A stretch of 33,761 nucleotides of DNA from Sneathiella sp. Its GTDB lineage: Bacteria; Pseudomonadota; Alphaproteobacteria; Sneathiellales; Sneathiellaceae. The notes below the pieces were generated by a model. The model did no database searches. It saw nothing but the letters and a program-made list of their open reading frames with translations, and had not been told where the DNA came from. Both the position numbers and the translations under genes were made by a program. Shown here piece after piece: positions 23,851 through 33,686 of the stretch. The stretch is from positions 61,102-94,862 of the forward strand of contig NZ_JARGOQ010000004.1 of the NCBI RefSeq assembly GCF_029233945.1. The letters run 5' to 3'. Numbering within the stretch: position 1 is the first letter of the stretch; every line of letters starts with the position of its first letter.

Positions 23851-24405
23851 ATGCCAAGATACATTGCGTTTTACAAACCCTATGGTGTGCTCAGTCAGTT
23901 TACCGGTGAAAAAGGGCAAAAAACCCTTGCCGAATTTGACCTGCCGGAAAAGGTTTATGCGGCGGGCCGGCTTGATAAGGATAGCGAAGGTCTGTTGTTG
24001 TTGAGCGATGATGGGCCTTTTATCAAAAAGCTTCTGAACCCGGACAATAGCCATGAGCGGGTGTATTGGGCAGAGGTAGAGGGTGAACCCGATAATTCCG
24101 CGCTGCGGGAACTGGCCGCTGGCGTGGTGTTTAAGGGATATAAATCGAAATCTTGCCGCGCATTGCGCCTTGACCCGCAGCCAGAGGTGTTGCCGCGCGA
24201 TCCGCCGGTCCGGTTTCGAAAATCTATTCCGACCTGTTGGATTGAATTAGCCCTGACAGAAGGTAAGAACCGGCAAGTCCGGCGGATGACGGCGGCCATT
24301 GGCTATCCGACATTGCGCCTCATCCGAAAAAAGATCGGCAAGCTTTCACTTGCCGACCTAACGCCGGGAACATGGCGGGATGTGCAGAAAATAGATATCC
24401 TTTGA
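23851..24405 (+). CDS. rluE: 23S rRNA pseudouridine synthase, RluE-like
   Basis: RsuA/RluE-type pseudouridine synthase of 184 residues. The catalytic motif AGRLDKDSEGLLLL carries the essential Asp. The N-terminal YIAFYKPYGVLSQF, LTEGKNRQVRRM and PTLRLIRKKIG are typical. There is no N-terminal S4 domain, which fits RluE (U2457 of 23S rRNA in E. coli) better than RsuA, RluB or RluF. The ribosome binding site is weak. It is convergent with the universal stress protein gene, 27 bases apart. Confidence 0.9.
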   Translation: MPRYIAFYKPYGVLSQFTGEKGQKTLAEFDLPEKVYAAGRLDKDSEGLLLLSDDGPFIKKLLNPDNSHERVYWAEVEGEPDNSALRELAAGVVFKGYKSKSCRALRLDPQPEVLPRDPPVRFRKSIPTCWIELALTEGKNRQVRRMTAAIGYPTLRLIRKKIGKLSLADLTPGTWRDVQKIDIL

Positions 24406-24432
24406 TCTTGCTTTCGTCCGAAATTCCCGTGT

Positions 24433-25257
24433 CTAGTGGGCGAACAGGACCGGTGCGGTCATATGCTGAAGAATATTCTTGGTCGCGCCCCCCAGGATCA
24501 TTTCCCGCAGACGGCTGTGGCCATAGGCTCCGAGAACCAGCATATTTCCGCTGTAATCGACGAGTGCGTCGAGGATGGCGTCTCCAACACTGATGCCCGG
24601 CCAGTGACCGGACTTGAAATTGGCCGTGATGCCATGTCGTTCGAGATGCGAGATAATATGCTCCGTCTCATATGTCTCATCCTCTGTCGCATTAACGCGC
24701 AGGAGAGTAACTTTTTCCGCTTTTTCAAGAAATGGAAATGATTCATGCAAGGCGCGAGAGGATTCGCGTGTGTTGTTCCAGCCGACAATCACATGGCTTC
24801 CGAAATTGCTGTAATTCCCGGCCGCAGGTATAATCAGCACAGGACGGGGCGAACTGACGACAATCTCTTCGGCTATATAACGGGTTTGCGCATTATTTTC
24901 AGCGTCGGGATCTCCCTGACCCACGATCACAAGATCAGCGGAAAGGGCATGCTCGTTAATCAGGTCCGGTGCGTAGCCTTCCTCGACAACAACTTCGACC
25001 GGACGATTTACTTTCGCGGCGAGGCTTTCGAATTTGGCTTTTGCCTCCGCTGCATTTTCCTCTTCAACACTGCGGGATTGCTCTATGAACTCCGGCGGGA
25101 CGTATCCCATAAAGGAAGTGGGGACGGTTACCTGGGCAATTGTATATAGCCCGATGATATGAGCGTCATGCTCTACCGCCAATCCGAGCGCCGTCTCAAT
25201 ACGGGCCTCCAGTCGCGAATCATTACTCAAATGTAGCAAGATGGTTTTTATAGACAT
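24433..25257 (-). CDS. Tandem universal stress protein (two UspA domains)
   Basis: A 274-residue cytoplasmic protein made of two UspA-type alpha/beta domains (about 1-145 and 150-274). The second domain keeps an ATP-binding pattern, GAYGHSRLREMILGGAT; the first has LVIVGQGDPD and a less typical loop. The start at ATG 25257 has GAGGAAAGGG upstream and gives the standard N-terminus MSIKTILLHL. The frame remains open far upstream, but that part lies opposite the nitroreductase gene and is not coding-like. Such proteins often help under stress or energy limitation; the exact role here is unknown. Confidence 0.92.
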   Translation of the reverse strand: MSIKTILLHLSNDSRLEARIETALGLAVEHDAHIIGLYTIAQVTVPTSFMGYVPPEFIEQSRSVEEENAAEAKAKFESLAAKVNRPVEVVVEEGYAPDLINEHALSADLVIVGQGDPDAENNAQTRYIAEEIVVSSPRPVLIIPAAGNYSNFGSHVIVGWNNTRESSRALHESFPFLEKAEKVTLLRVNATEDETYETEHIISHLERHGITANFKSGHWPGISVGDAILDALVDYSGNMLVLGAYGHSRLREMILGGATKNILQHMTAPVLFAH

Positions 25258-25506
25258 TGCGCTTTCCCTTTCCTCAACCCTGAACGAATTTAATTTAGTA
25301 TGGCCAGCTTTCATATGAGTGGCATTGATTTGAGACAAACCGGAACGCCCGCCATCTTCAACTATATACACACCGTTTCTGATAATTAACTTATGAACAG
25401 TTCTGGCAGATAACAACCGGTTAATTGTTACTGCATAGGCAGCCTGCGTGTTCTCTGTTATGAATGGCAGCCGAAAACATATATCCAGACAAAGGAATTT
25501 CGTTAA

Positions 25507-26064
25507 ATGGATGCCATCGAAGCATTGGTAACGCGTAAATCCTCGGCAATGCTGACAACACCGGCACCGTCGAAGGATGACTTGAAGACAATGATGCAGG
25601 CGGCTGTTCGCGCGCCCGATCATTGTCGTCTTCGTCCGTGGCGTTTTATCGTGATCGAAGGTGCGGCAAGGGAAAAGCTCGGCCGCATTTTTGGGGAAGC
25701 CCTTAAGGTGCGGGAACCTGATGCGACGGAAGCCATGCTGCAAAAAGAGCGCGGTAAGCCTATGCGGGCGCCTTTGGTGATCGCTGTGATTGCCAAAATC
25801 GAGGCCCATCCAAAGGTGCCGGAGGTAGAGCAGATACTTTCGGCAGGCGCGGCGGCACAGAATATCATGCTTGCGGCGCATGCGCTCGGATATGCGGGCA
25901 TCTGGCGGACAGGAAAGACATGCTTCGATCCACAGGTGAATGCGGCCCTCGGTGCGGCGGAAACCGACCAGATTGTTGGATTTCTCTATCTGGGAACCGC
26001 CGAGCGGGTGCCGGTTCTTCTGGAGGAGCCGGTTGACGCATATGTAGAAATCTGGGGCGAGTAA
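25507..26064 (+). CDS. ydjA: YdjA-like FMN nitroreductase
   Basis: A 185-residue member of the small nitroreductase group, an FMN oxidoreductase that usually works as a homodimer with NAD(P)H. The sequence follows E. coli YdjA closely: MDAIEALVTRKS, MRAPDH-like VRAPDH, RPWRFIVIEG, APLVIAVIAK, HKVPEVEQ-type KVPEVEQ, LGYAGIWRTG and DQIVGFLYLGT. The physiological substrate is not known for the family. AAGGA lies 9-10 bases upstream of ATG 25507. The 249-base gap to the divergent stress protein gene probably holds both promoters. Confidence 0.92.
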   Translation: MDAIEALVTRKSSAMLTTPAPSKDDLKTMMQAAVRAPDHCRLRPWRFIVIEGAAREKLGRIFGEALKVREPDATEAMLQKERGKPMRAPLVIAVIAKIEAHPKVPEVEQILSAGAAAQNIMLAAHALGYAGIWRTGKTCFDPQVNAALGAAETDQIVGFLYLGTAERVPVLLEEPVDAYVEIWGE

Positions 26065-26117
26065 ATTATTCAAAATCCGGGGCGATAAAGATAGTCTAAT
26101 AATGGGAGAAAAATAAA

Positions 26118-27026
26118 ATGTCGGACCTTGTGTTTCATCACTATGACGCATCCCCTTATGCCGAGAAAGTCAGGATGATATTCGGCTTTAAGGGGGTGAA
26201 CTGGCAGTCTGTGCAAATTCCGCGCATGATGCCAAAGCCGGAACTCATGCCGCTTACCGGTGGATACCGGAAAACCCCCGTTATGCAATCCGGCGCTCAT
26301 ATTTATTGTGATACGCAGATCATTATTCGCGAACTGGAGGCCCGATATCCATCCCCGACCCTATTTCCCGATAACAGCCAGTTCCTGGGATGGGGCCTAA
26401 GCTTTTGGACGGACAAACTGCTTTTCGGCACAGCGGCAGCGATTGTTTTCGGCACCTTTGGGGAGCAGATGCCCCCGGAATTTGTCAAAGACCGGATGGA
26501 ATATTCCGGCGGGAATATCAATATCGAAAAAATGAAAGCCGCGCTCCCTGTGTCCATTCAACAATTCGCGGCCATGATGGATTGGGCGGAGCAAGGACTT
26601 GCGGATGGTCGGGATTATTTATTGGGTGCAGAGGCGAGCCTCGTCGATTTTAATCTTTATTATGCTGTGCGGTTTGCTGGGCGCGCACCTGCGGTGAAGG
26701 AAATTTTAGAGGAATTTCCAAAGCTGACGGCCTGGTTGAGCAGGGTTGCCGCATTCGGTGAAGGCACCCCCACTGAAATCAGCGCAGCAGATGCCCTGGA
26801 AATTGCCAAAAATGATGACGTTTCGGGATACAGCGGCAGTGTTGACGCAAATGAGGAGAAGAAGGCCGGAGACCAAGTGGCTGTGATGCCAAATGATACC
26901 GGGCGCATTCCCGTATCGGGGGAGCTGGTTACCCTCAACCGCCGAGAGATTGCCATTCGCCACCAGAATGACATCGTGGGAGAGGTGATTATCCATTTCC
27001 CACGTGCCGGGTTTATCGTGAAATAG
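26118..27026 (+). CDS. Glutathione S-transferase-like protein with extra C-terminal domain
   Basis: A 302-residue protein. The thioredoxin-like N-terminal domain (1-80) has SPYAEKVRM at the active-site helix, followed by TPVMQSGAHIYCDTQIIIREL, which supplies the cis-proline and glutathione-binding acidic/Ser-like position (here Asp-Thr). The helical domain extends to about residue 235. A further 65 residues, with a charged linker and a beta-rich tail from RIPVSGELVTLNRRE, go beyond normal GST length (200-230). Start ATG 26118 has GGGAGA about 9 bases upstream. The substrate is unknown. It follows the nitroreductase gene by 53 bases and may form an operon with it. Confidence 0.88.
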   Translation: MSDLVFHHYDASPYAEKVRMIFGFKGVNWQSVQIPRMMPKPELMPLTGGYRKTPVMQSGAHIYCDTQIIIRELEARYPSPTLFPDNSQFLGWGLSFWTDKLLFGTAAAIVFGTFGEQMPPEFVKDRMEYSGGNINIEKMKAALPVSIQQFAAMMDWAEQGLADGRDYLLGAEASLVDFNLYYAVRFAGRAPAVKEILEEFPKLTAWLSRVAAFGEGTPTEISAADALEIAKNDDVSGYSGSVDANEEKKAGDQVAVMPNDTGRIPVSGELVTLNRREIAIRHQNDIVGEVIIHFPRAGFIVK

Positions 27027-27035
27027 AATTCCGGG

Positions 27036-27064
27036 AAAAGGCGAAATCATGGTTTTGCCTTTTT
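27036..27064 (+). terminator. Intrinsic terminator after the GST-like gene
   Basis: AAAAGGCGAAA (27036-27046) pairs with TTTTGCCTTTT (27053-27063) over 11 base pairs including one G-T, with a six-base loop; the right arm ends in a run of five T's (27060-27064). It begins 10 bases after the stop codon at 27026. Confidence 0.8.
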
Positions 27065-27177
27065 CCATTCTTATTTCTCGTTGTCAGGGTATTATCGCCT
27101 GTCATGACGGTTCTGGATTTATTTGACGGGCAATGTTATGAAGCTGAAATGAAATCCCCATTTTTCCGGAGAGACCA

Positions 27178-27786
27178 TTGATTAAAAAATTTCGGGCGGT
27201 TGCTATCGGGCTTGCTATTTCTGCTGTTGCACTGACGCAGAATTTGCAAGGAACCTCTCTCGCGTATGCCCAATCCAAAATACCGGAAGCTGTCGTTGCC
27301 ATCATTGATATCAATTATGTTTTGCAGGTGTCGGAACCCTCCAAAAAGGCGGAGGAAGAAGTCAAGGCTCTCCTGAAAACCAAGGTAGATGAACTCAACA
27401 AGCGCGGCGATGCCCTGCTGACCGAGAAAGAAGCTCTTGATAAGCAGCGGGCCATTTTATCGCCGGACGCCTATCAGAAGAAGCTGTCGGAACTGAATGT
27501 CCAGCGGCAAAACCTGCAACGTGAATTTCAGGTCATTAACGGCAAAATGAATGAAGTGCTCGTCGGCATCCGCTTGCGCTTTCGTGAAATCATTGTTCGT
27601 CTTGCTGCGGATGTGAGCAAGGAAAAAGGCGTCAATCTCGGGGTCGATAGGGCAAAAACCGTATTCTTTAACCCGGGCATGGATATCACGGAAGATGTGT
27701 TGGAGCGGTTTAACAAGGCCAATCCGAAAGTGGATATCAAGCTTGAGGAGGCGAAACAGGACGCGGCGCCTGCCAAGAAGGAATAA
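27178..27786 (+). CDS. OmpH/Skp-type periplasmic chaperone
   Basis: A 202-residue exported protein of the OmpH/Skp family, which holds unfolded outer-membrane proteins in the periplasm as a trimer. A signal peptide covers about 1-31 (ending AYA). The mature part starts VAIIDINYVL, typical of the family, and continues with a long charged coiled-coil arm (about 55-130) before the C-terminal VDRAKTVFFNP segment. The start is TTG 27178, supported by GGAGAG 5 bases upstream. The gene is usually found between bamA and lpxD; here it stands alone between a GST-like gene and the convergent add gene, two bases from its stop. Confidence 0.88.
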   Translation: MIKKFRAVAIGLAISAVALTQNLQGTSLAYAQSKIPEAVVAIIDINYVLQVSEPSKKAEEEVKALLKTKVDELNKRGDALLTEKEALDKQRAILSPDAYQKKLSELNVQRQNLQREFQVINGKMNEVLVGIRLRFREIIVRLAADVSKEKGVNLGVDRAKTVFFNPGMDITEDVLERFNKANPKVDIKLEEAKQDAAPAKKE

Positions 27787-27788
27787 GG

Positions 27789-28754
27789 TTATATTTTCGC
27801 GAGCAATTCTTCCTTCAGCGCCTCATCGCAGAACGCCGCGAGAATGGCATTTCGGGTGATGTTCTCAAGATCGGTTTCGGATAAGTGATAGTTCCGGGCT
27901 GCTTCGTCATATTCATGACCGATGGAGGTGGCGAAGAACGGCGGGTCATCCGAGTTAAGCGTCACAACGCATCCCGCGTCCATCAGGGCCCTAAAGGGAT
28001 GGGTGGCTCTGTCGCTGTAAAGACCGGTGGCGACATTACTCCCGGGGCTTAGTTCAAGCGGAATGCCGCGCTCTGCAATTTCCGCCACGAGCGCCGCGTC
28101 TTCAATTGCGCGCACCCCATGCCCAAGGCGGCTGATAGACAGATATTCCAGGCTATCGCGGACACTCTCCGGTCCGCCGAACTCCCCGGCATGGCTCGTG
28201 ATTTTGTATCCGGCCTCACTGACCAGGGTAAAGGCAGACGCAAAATCCTTCGGATGAAACTGTGCCTCGTCTCCGCCCATTCCGAACCCGACAACATAGG
28301 GGTGAGGGGTCGCAACGAACTGCTCAGCAACCTTGACGGCTCTTTCGGGACCAAAATGGCGCACGCAGGTGACGATAATCCGCCCGATGATACCGAATTC
28401 CTTAAATGCATCATTTATCCCTGCGGCAATCCCCTCCAGATGATCGGCGTAGCTCATTCCGACTTCTGCCGCGTGATCGGGAGAGGAAAACATCTCCACA
28501 TAGATCGCGTCCTCCTGCGCGCATCTGGCAAGATAGTCATAGGTGAGCAAGCGGTAGTCGTCCTTGGACAGGATCGTCGCCGCAGCCTTGTCATAGCAAT
28601 CAAGGAAATGCCAGAAGTCATCCCAGGCATATTCAGTTTCTGACTTGAATGTCGTCGGGTCAATTCGCGCACCATTGTTGGCCGCAAGCTGCCGGACGAG
28701 GGCAGGAGGCATGGTCCCTTCCAGATGGACATGGAGTTCGGCTTTTTTGACCAT
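27789..28754 (-). CDS. add: Adenosine deaminase
   Basis: Zinc hydrolase of 321 residues that deaminates adenosine and deoxyadenosine to (deoxy)inosine. The metal and catalytic motifs are present: ELHVHLEGT at the N-terminus, HAGEFGG in the middle, LGHGVRAIED, and NSDDPPFF near the C-terminus. The start is ATG 28754 (MVKKAELHVHLEG), two bases after the deoB stop; a longer frame to 28925 runs through deoB and is not coding-like. Last gene of the deoxynucleoside operon, it feeds inosine-type nucleosides into phosphorolysis. Confidence 0.94.
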   Translation of the reverse strand: MVKKAELHVHLEGTMPPALVRQLAANNGARIDPTTFKSETEYAWDDFWHFLDCYDKAAATILSKDDYRLLTYDYLARCAQEDAIYVEMFSSPDHAAEVGMSYADHLEGIAAGINDAFKEFGIIGRIIVTCVRHFGPERAVKVAEQFVATPHPYVVGFGMGGDEAQFHPKDFASAFTLVSEAGYKITSHAGEFGGPESVRDSLEYLSISRLGHGVRAIEDAALVAEIAERGIPLELSPGSNVATGLYSDRATHPFRALMDAGCVVTLNSDDPPFFATSIGHEYDEAARNYHLSETDLENITRNAILAAFCDEALKEELLAKI

Positions 28755-28756
28755 GC

Positions 28757-29959
28757 TCAATCCAGAAAGCTTTCGCCATGTGCAAGTGGCGGCAGACCGA
28801 GATGCAGGGCAATACTTTGGCCGATATCGGCGAATGTGTCTCGTTCTCCAATGGAATGTCCCTGAATGCCCGGGCCGAAACCAATGATGGGGACAACTTC
28901 CCGCGTGTGATCGGTTCCCGGCCATGTCGGATCGCAGCCATGATCAGCTGTGAGGATAACTACATCGCCCTTCATCAGGGCCGCGTGTAACTCCGGCAAG
29001 CGGGCGTCGAATTCCTCCAATGCCTGGGCATACCCCGCAATGTTCCGCCGATGACCGAAGGACTGGTCAAAATCGACAAGGTTGGTAAAAATCAGGCTGC
29101 CATCTTTTGCCCTGCCCATGGCCTCAAGCGTTGCATCCATCAGCGCCATGTTACCCGCCGCCTTGACGATTTCACCGGTACCTTGGTGGGCGAAGATATC
29201 TCCGATTTTCCCGATGGAAATGACCTGCCGGTCCGCCTCCGTCAATTTATCGAGAAGGGTCGGTTCCGGCGGAGGAACGGCGAGATCCTTTCGGTTTGCC
29301 GTCCGGGTGAAGTTGCCATTGTCCCCGATAAAGGGCCGGGCGATAACGCGTCCAATCTCTAATCGATCAACCAGTTCGCGGGCAACGTCACATAGGGCGT
29401 ATAGGCGATCGAGACCAAACGTCTCTTCATGCGCGGCAATCTGAAAGACGCTGTCGGCGGAGGTATAGACAATGGGCTTGCCGCTTCTCATATGCTCATC
29501 GCCGAGATCTGCAATTATCTCCGTGCCGGAGGCATGACAATTCCCGAGAATGCCGGGGATTTTTCCGCGCTCGATTAACGCGTCCGTCAGGTCCTTTGGA
29601 AAAGTAGGGATGGTTTTTGGAAAATATCCCCAGTCAAACAACACCGGCACCCCGGCCATTTCCCAATGTCCTGATGGTGTATCCTTGCCCTTGCTCTTCT
29701 CTTGCGCGACGCCATAAAGGCCATCGAAACTATTTTCCACGCTGGCTGTGCCGACATAGTTGTCATGTGCGGCAAACAATCCAAGTTTCTGCAAATTAGG
29801 TAGGTTAAGGGGACCTGACCGCTCTGCGGAATCCGCGCGCCCTGTCGCGGCGGCGTCGATGATATGGCCAAAGGTATCCGCACCAACATCGCCAAAGGCC
29901 TCCGCGTCACGGGCAGAGCCAAGGCCAAAGCTATCGAGAACGATCAATATGGCGCGCAT
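28757..29959 (-). CDS. deoB: Phosphopentomutase DeoB
   Basis: Manganese-dependent mutase of 400 residues that converts (deoxy)ribose-1-phosphate to the 5-phosphate. The N-terminal [20 protein letters not shown] carries the first metal ligand, and [18 protein letters not shown] near the C-terminus carries the rest. ATG 29959 follows the deoA stop directly (TAA-ATG) and has AAAGGAGG 8 bases upstream, inside deoA. It links DeoA, which makes 2-deoxyribose-1-phosphate, to DeoC. Confidence 0.97.
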   Translation of the reverse strand: MRAILIVLDSFGLGSARDAEAFGDVGADTFGHIIDAAATGRADSAERSGPLNLPNLQKLGLFAAHDNYVGTASVENSFDGLYGVAQEKSKGKDTPSGHWEMAGVPVLFDWGYFPKTIPTFPKDLTDALIERGKIPGILGNCHASGTEIIADLGDEHMRSGKPIVYTSADSVFQIAAHEETFGLDRLYALCDVARELVDRLEIGRVIARPFIGDNGNFTRTANRKDLAVPPPEPTLLDKLTEADRQVISIGKIGDIFAHQGTGEIVKAAGNMALMDATLEAMGRAKDGSLIFTNLVDFDQSFGHRRNIAGYAQALEEFDARLPELHAALMKGDVVILTADHGCDPTWPGTDHTREVVPIIGFGPGIQGHSIGERDTFADIGQSIALHLGLPPLAHGESFLD

Positions 29960-31306
29960 TTATAAATCCTCCTTTGTAAGGCGGGTGCGCACGGCGGCCG
30001 ATGCTACTGGTGGTTCCTCGGTGAGGGTAATGGCATTCAATATCCGTTTTCCCGCCCGCTCCGCCTTCGCCTCATTCCGGGCGATAATCGTCGCGACGGG
30101 ATTTCTCGGGCCCAGCTTGGCCCCAAGTCCGGCGATGTTGGCGAGGCCGACCCCGTAATCAATGCTGTCAGACGCCTTGTGCCGTCCGCCCCCGAGGTCC
30201 ATCACGGCGACGCCCATCTCACGGACATTTATGGCCCCGAGATACCCTCGCTTCGGCGCGATCACATCCCGTCGGATAGGCGCAAGCGGAAGATATTCGT
30301 CCATATTCGTCATCAGGTCTTTTGGCCCCCCGAGTGCCGCAATCATCTGTGCGAATTTCTCGGCGGCCGTGCCGCTGCCGAGCGCACCCTTTACGGCATG
30401 CGGCGCGGTTGCCTCATCGGCAACCCCTGCAATGGTCAGCATTTCCGCCGCCAGTGCCTGTACCACATCGAGAAGCCGCTGATCGACATTCCGGCCCATC
30501 AGGAAATCAATCGTTTCCCTCACCTCAATCGCATTTCCAGCTGTTTTGCCAAGAACCTCATTCATATCGGTCAGCAGCGCGGACGTTCGAAGCCCGGCGC
30601 CATTTGCGACCGCGACGATGCTACGGGCAAGTTCCGTCGCATCGTCATAATCTTCCTTGAACGCGCCGGAGCCGAACTTCACATCCATCACCAGCGCATC
30701 CAGTCCCGCCGCGAGTTTTTTTGAAAGAATGGACGCTGTAATCAATGGGATTGATTCCACCGTCGCCGTAACGTCCCGGATTGCGTAAAACCGTTTGTCC
30801 GCAGGGGCGAGATCGTCCGTCTGGCCGATGATGGCGCAGCCGATATTTTTCACGGTCTTTGTCAGCAGATCGGGATCTGGTGCGGTGTTATAGCCCGGCA
30901 CACTGTCGAGCTTGTCGAGGGTCCCGCCTGTATGACCGAGGCCGCGCCCGGAGATCATCGGGACGGCCCCGCCGCAGGCCGCGACAATCGGTGCAAGCAT
31001 CAGGCTCACTTTGTCGCCGACACCGCCGGTGGAATGCTTATCGACGACGGGACGGCCAAGATCGGCTTTCGACCAGTCCATGACATGGCCGGACTGAACC
31101 ATGCTGCGGGTGAGCGCAACGCGCTCCTCCATGCTCATCCCCTGGAAAAAGACGGCCATGGCAAAGGCCGCGATTTGCCCTTCCGAGATGGAATTATCGG
31201 TGAGGCCGCGCACCATAAACTGGATTTCCGCGTCGCTCAGGGTCGCGCCGTCGCGCTTCCTGCGGATAATTTCCTGCGGAAAAAATTCTGCCGCTTTATT
31301 CGCCAT
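29960..31306 (-). CDS. deoA: Thymidine phosphorylase DeoA
   Basis: Phosphorylase of 448 residues that splits thymidine or deoxyuridine with phosphate into the base and 2-deoxyribose-1-phosphate. The phosphate-binding signature [14 protein letters not shown], then [16 protein letters not shown] and DVKFGSGAF, are all present. The start is ATG 31306 ([14 protein letters not shown]), which overlaps the end of the aldehyde dehydrogenase gene by 11 bases; the upstream SD match is poor, so translational coupling is likely. Glycosyltransferase family 3 also includes pyrimidine-nucleoside phosphorylase, but the length and context fit DeoA. Confidence 0.96.
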   Translation of the reverse strand: MANKAAEFFPQEIIRRKRDGATLSDAEIQFMVRGLTDNSISEGQIAAFAMAVFFQGMSMEERVALTRSMVQSGHVMDWSKADLGRPVVDKHSTGGVGDKVSLMLAPIVAACGGAVPMISGRGLGHTGGTLDKLDSVPGYNTAPDPDLLTKTVKNIGCAIIGQTDDLAPADKRFYAIRDVTATVESIPLITASILSKKLAAGLDALVMDVKFGSGAFKEDYDDATELARSIVAVANGAGLRTSALLTDMNEVLGKTAGNAIEVRETIDFLMGRNVDQRLLDVVQALAAEMLTIAGVADEATAPHAVKGALGSGTAAEKFAQMIAALGGPKDLMTNMDEYLPLAPIRRDVIAPKRGYLGAINVREMGVAVMDLGGGRHKASDSIDYGVGLANIAGLGAKLGPRNPVATIIARNEAKAERAGKRILNAITLTEEPPVASAAVRTRLTKEDL

Positions 31307-33677
31307 AAGGGATCCAGATATTCTTGATTTGTGTAGATTGGCGCAGAAATTCCCGGCCTTCACCTTGCGCGGTATCGAACCAGTCCCGCGCCTTTCCGTT
31401 ATTAACCCAGGTCCGCTTCATATTTCCGGTTGAGGCGGCTTCGACAAGCTCACTGCCACTCTGCGGGCCGAAATACCAGACGGATTTCACGTCATCATGC
31501 TCGGCCAGGGTTTTTGCGAGGGTTTCGCGCGGTCCCGTGATGATATTCATTGCGCCTGCAGGCACGTCCGATGTTTCAAGAAGCTGATAGAAATCGGTGG
31601 CTATGAGTGGATACCGCTCCGATGCGATTAAAACAATGCGGTTGCCCATGGCAAGGGCAGGGGCGGCGAGTGAAATCATCGAAAGGAGCGGGTTTTCATC
31701 CGGGCAGACAATGCCAATCGCGCCGATGGCTTCCTTCATGGCGAGTGTGACACCGCGCATGGGCGGGGAATGCACCGCGCTTTCGTATTTATCTGCCCAT
31801 GCGCCATAGGAAAAGAGACGCTGGATCGTGGCATCGACTTCAGCGTGTGCCTTTTTCACGGTAACGCCGGTCATGATTTTGAGGCGATCCGAAAATTCTG
31901 ATTTCCGGATATCGAGATTCTCCGCGAGATAGTAGAGCACCTGTGCCCGGTTATGGCTGCTTGCCTTGGTCCAGCCGGTCGCCTTGCGCGCGGCTTCCAC
32001 CGCATTTCGGATATCTTTACGGGTGCCTTCACCGACCTCGCCGATCTTGTCGCCCTTCGCGGAAAAGACCGGCATGCTGTAACCCGAATCCGGTCGGGCC
32101 TGCTTACCACCGATATAGAGCTTCGGTGTGCGATCAAGATCGGCGAGCGACGCGTTGCTTTTATTGCCCTGCGGCGAAACTGCTTTCGCGTCCTCGTAGA
32201 GCGGCAGCTTCGAGATGAATTTCGGCTTCAATACCTCCATCATACCTTCATGGCCGCCCTCCCGTCCGTAACCGGATTCGCGATTTCCCCCAAAGCCGCA
32301 GGCCGCATCGAACTGGTTGGTCGAGTTTACCCAGACCACACCGCAATCGATCTTTGGTGCGATGTCCAGCGCGAGATTGATATTCTCACTCCAGACCGAG
32401 GCGGCCAGACCATAGCGGGTATTGTTGGCAATCGCGACGGCCTCCTCTGGGGTGCGGAAGGTCATGGAGACGATCACGGGGCCGAATATTTCTTCTTGCG
32501 CAACCGTTGCGGCCGGAGCGACATCACTGATCAGCGTCGGAGGATAGAAGCTGCCGTCTTTCGGCATATCGCATTTCGGTTGCCAGACACTGCCTTCATT
32601 CTCGCCTTTTTTGACGAGCTTTGTGATGGTCGCGAGTTGTGTTGGGTCGACAATTGCGCCCATGTCGATAGACTTGTCGAGCGGATCGCCAATGCGCAAT
32701 GTCTCCATCCTTTGCCGGAGCTTTGCGATCATTTTCTCGGCAATGCCTTCTTGCAGCAGGAGGCGCGAGCCGGCGCAGCAGACCTGCCCCTGATTGAACC
32801 AGATGGCATCAACAACACCTTCTACCGCGCTGTCGAGATCCGCATCCTCAAACACGATAAAGGGGGATTTTCCGCCGAGTTCCAATGTGAGGTGCTTGCC
32901 GCTGCCGGCAGTTGCCGTGCGGATCAGACGGCCCACTTCGGTTGAGCCGGTGAAGGCGATCTTGTCGATATCGGAATGTTTGACCAGCGCTTCGCCAGTC
33001 TTGCCGTCGCCCGTTACGATATTGACGACGCCGTCGGGTAGGCCGACGTCTTTACAGATTTCGGCGAAGCAAAGGGCGGTGAGAGAGGTGTATTCTGCCG
33101 GTTTTAAGATGACCGTATTTCCCGCCGCAATCGCCGGAGCGATTTTCCACGCGAGCATGAGAAGCGGGAAGTTCCAGGGGATAATCTGTCCGATCACGCC
33201 CATGGGCTCGAACTCGGCAAATTCCTGATCCTGAAGTTGTGCCCATCCGGCATGATGATAGAAATGTCTTGCGACGAGCGGGATATCAATATCGCGGGTT
33301 TCGCGAATGGGCTTTCCATTATCAAGCGTTTCAAGCACAGCCAGCAGGCGGGAATTGCGCTGGATCGCGCGGGCGAGGGCATAGAGATAGCGGGCGCGCG
33401 CCGGCCCGCCGATATCGGTCCAGCCTTTTTGTGCGGCGCGGGCCGCGGTAACCGCGGCATCGACATCTTTCTCATTCGCCGCGGCGATTTTTGCAAGACT
33501 CTTGCCCGTTGCAGGATTATGGCTCTCGAACCAGCTTTTGGATTTCGGTTTAACCCAAGCGCCTCCGATAAACAGGTCAAACTTTCCTTTTCGATTCACG
33601 ATCCACCCGAGCGCTGTCTCACTGCTTTCCGGTGCCGGTCCGTAGTCCATCTTGTCGAATATTTCTACAATGCTCAT
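31296..33677 (-). CDS. Double-domain aldehyde dehydrogenase (ALDH16-like) in the deo operon
   Basis: A 793-residue protein with a complete N-terminal aldehyde dehydrogenase (about 30-500) and a second, shortened ALDH-like domain (about 520-793). The first domain has the oxyanion Asn169 (PWNFPL), the base Glu266 (LELGGKS) and the nucleophile Cys300 (GQVCCAG). The second retains an NAD-domain-like fold pattern but no catalytic cysteine or glutamate motif. This layout matches the ALDH16 group. Its place between probable deoC and deoA suggests that it oxidises the acetaldehyde released by deoxyribose-phosphate aldolase. Start ATG 33677 has GAGG 8 bases upstream and lies 9 bases after the previous stop. 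Confidence 0.92.
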   Translation of the reverse strand: MSIVEIFDKMDYGPAPESSETALGWIVNRKGKFDLFIGGAWVKPKSKSWFESHNPATGKSLAKIAAANEKDVDAAVTAARAAQKGWTDIGGPARARYLYALARAIQRNSRLLAVLETLDNGKPIRETRDIDIPLVARHFYHHAGWAQLQDQEFAEFEPMGVIGQIIPWNFPLLMLAWKIAPAIAAGNTVILKPAEYTSLTALCFAEICKDVGLPDGVVNIVTGDGKTGEALVKHSDIDKIAFTGSTEVGRLIRTATAGSGKHLTLELGGKSPFIVFEDADLDSAVEGVVDAIWFNQGQVCCAGSRLLLQEGIAEKMIAKLRQRMETLRIGDPLDKSIDMGAIVDPTQLATITKLVKKGENEGSVWQPKCDMPKDGSFYPPTLISDVAPAATVAQEEIFGPVIVSMTFRTPEEAVAIANNTRYGLAASVWSENINLALDIAPKIDCGVVWVNSTNQFDAACGFGGNRESGYGREGGHEGMMEVLKPKFISKLPLYEDAKAVSPQGNKSNASLADLDRTPKLYIGGKQARPDSGYSMPVFSAKGDKIGEVGEGTRKDIRNAVEAARKATGWTKASSHNRAQVLYYLAENLDIRKSEFSDRLKIMTGVTVKKAHAEVDATIQRLFSYGAWADKYESAVHSPPMRGVTLAMKEAIGAIGIVCPDENPLLSMISLAAPALAMGNRIVLIASERYPLIATDFYQLLETSDVPAGAMNIITGPRETLAKTLAEHDDVKSVWYFGPQSGSELVEAASTGNMKRTWVNNGKARDWFDTAQGEGREFLRQSTQIKNIWIPYGE

Positions 33678-33686
33678 GGTTTTTCC

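Noticed and set aside
25380-25432. Separated inverted repeat AATTAAC / GTTAATT in the gap before the nitroreductase gene
   Set aside because: The arms are only 7 bases, AT-rich and widely spaced, which is expected by chance in such sequence.
25258-26151. Upstream extension of the universal stress protein frame to 572 codons
   Set aside because: The extension runs opposite the YdjA-like gene, is rich in Arg, His and Cys, and the stress protein has a normal start with a good ribosome binding site at 25257.
28755-28925. Longer start for add within the deoB gene
   Set aside because: The extra residues are the out-of-frame reading of deoB; the standard adenosine deaminase N-terminus begins at 28754.
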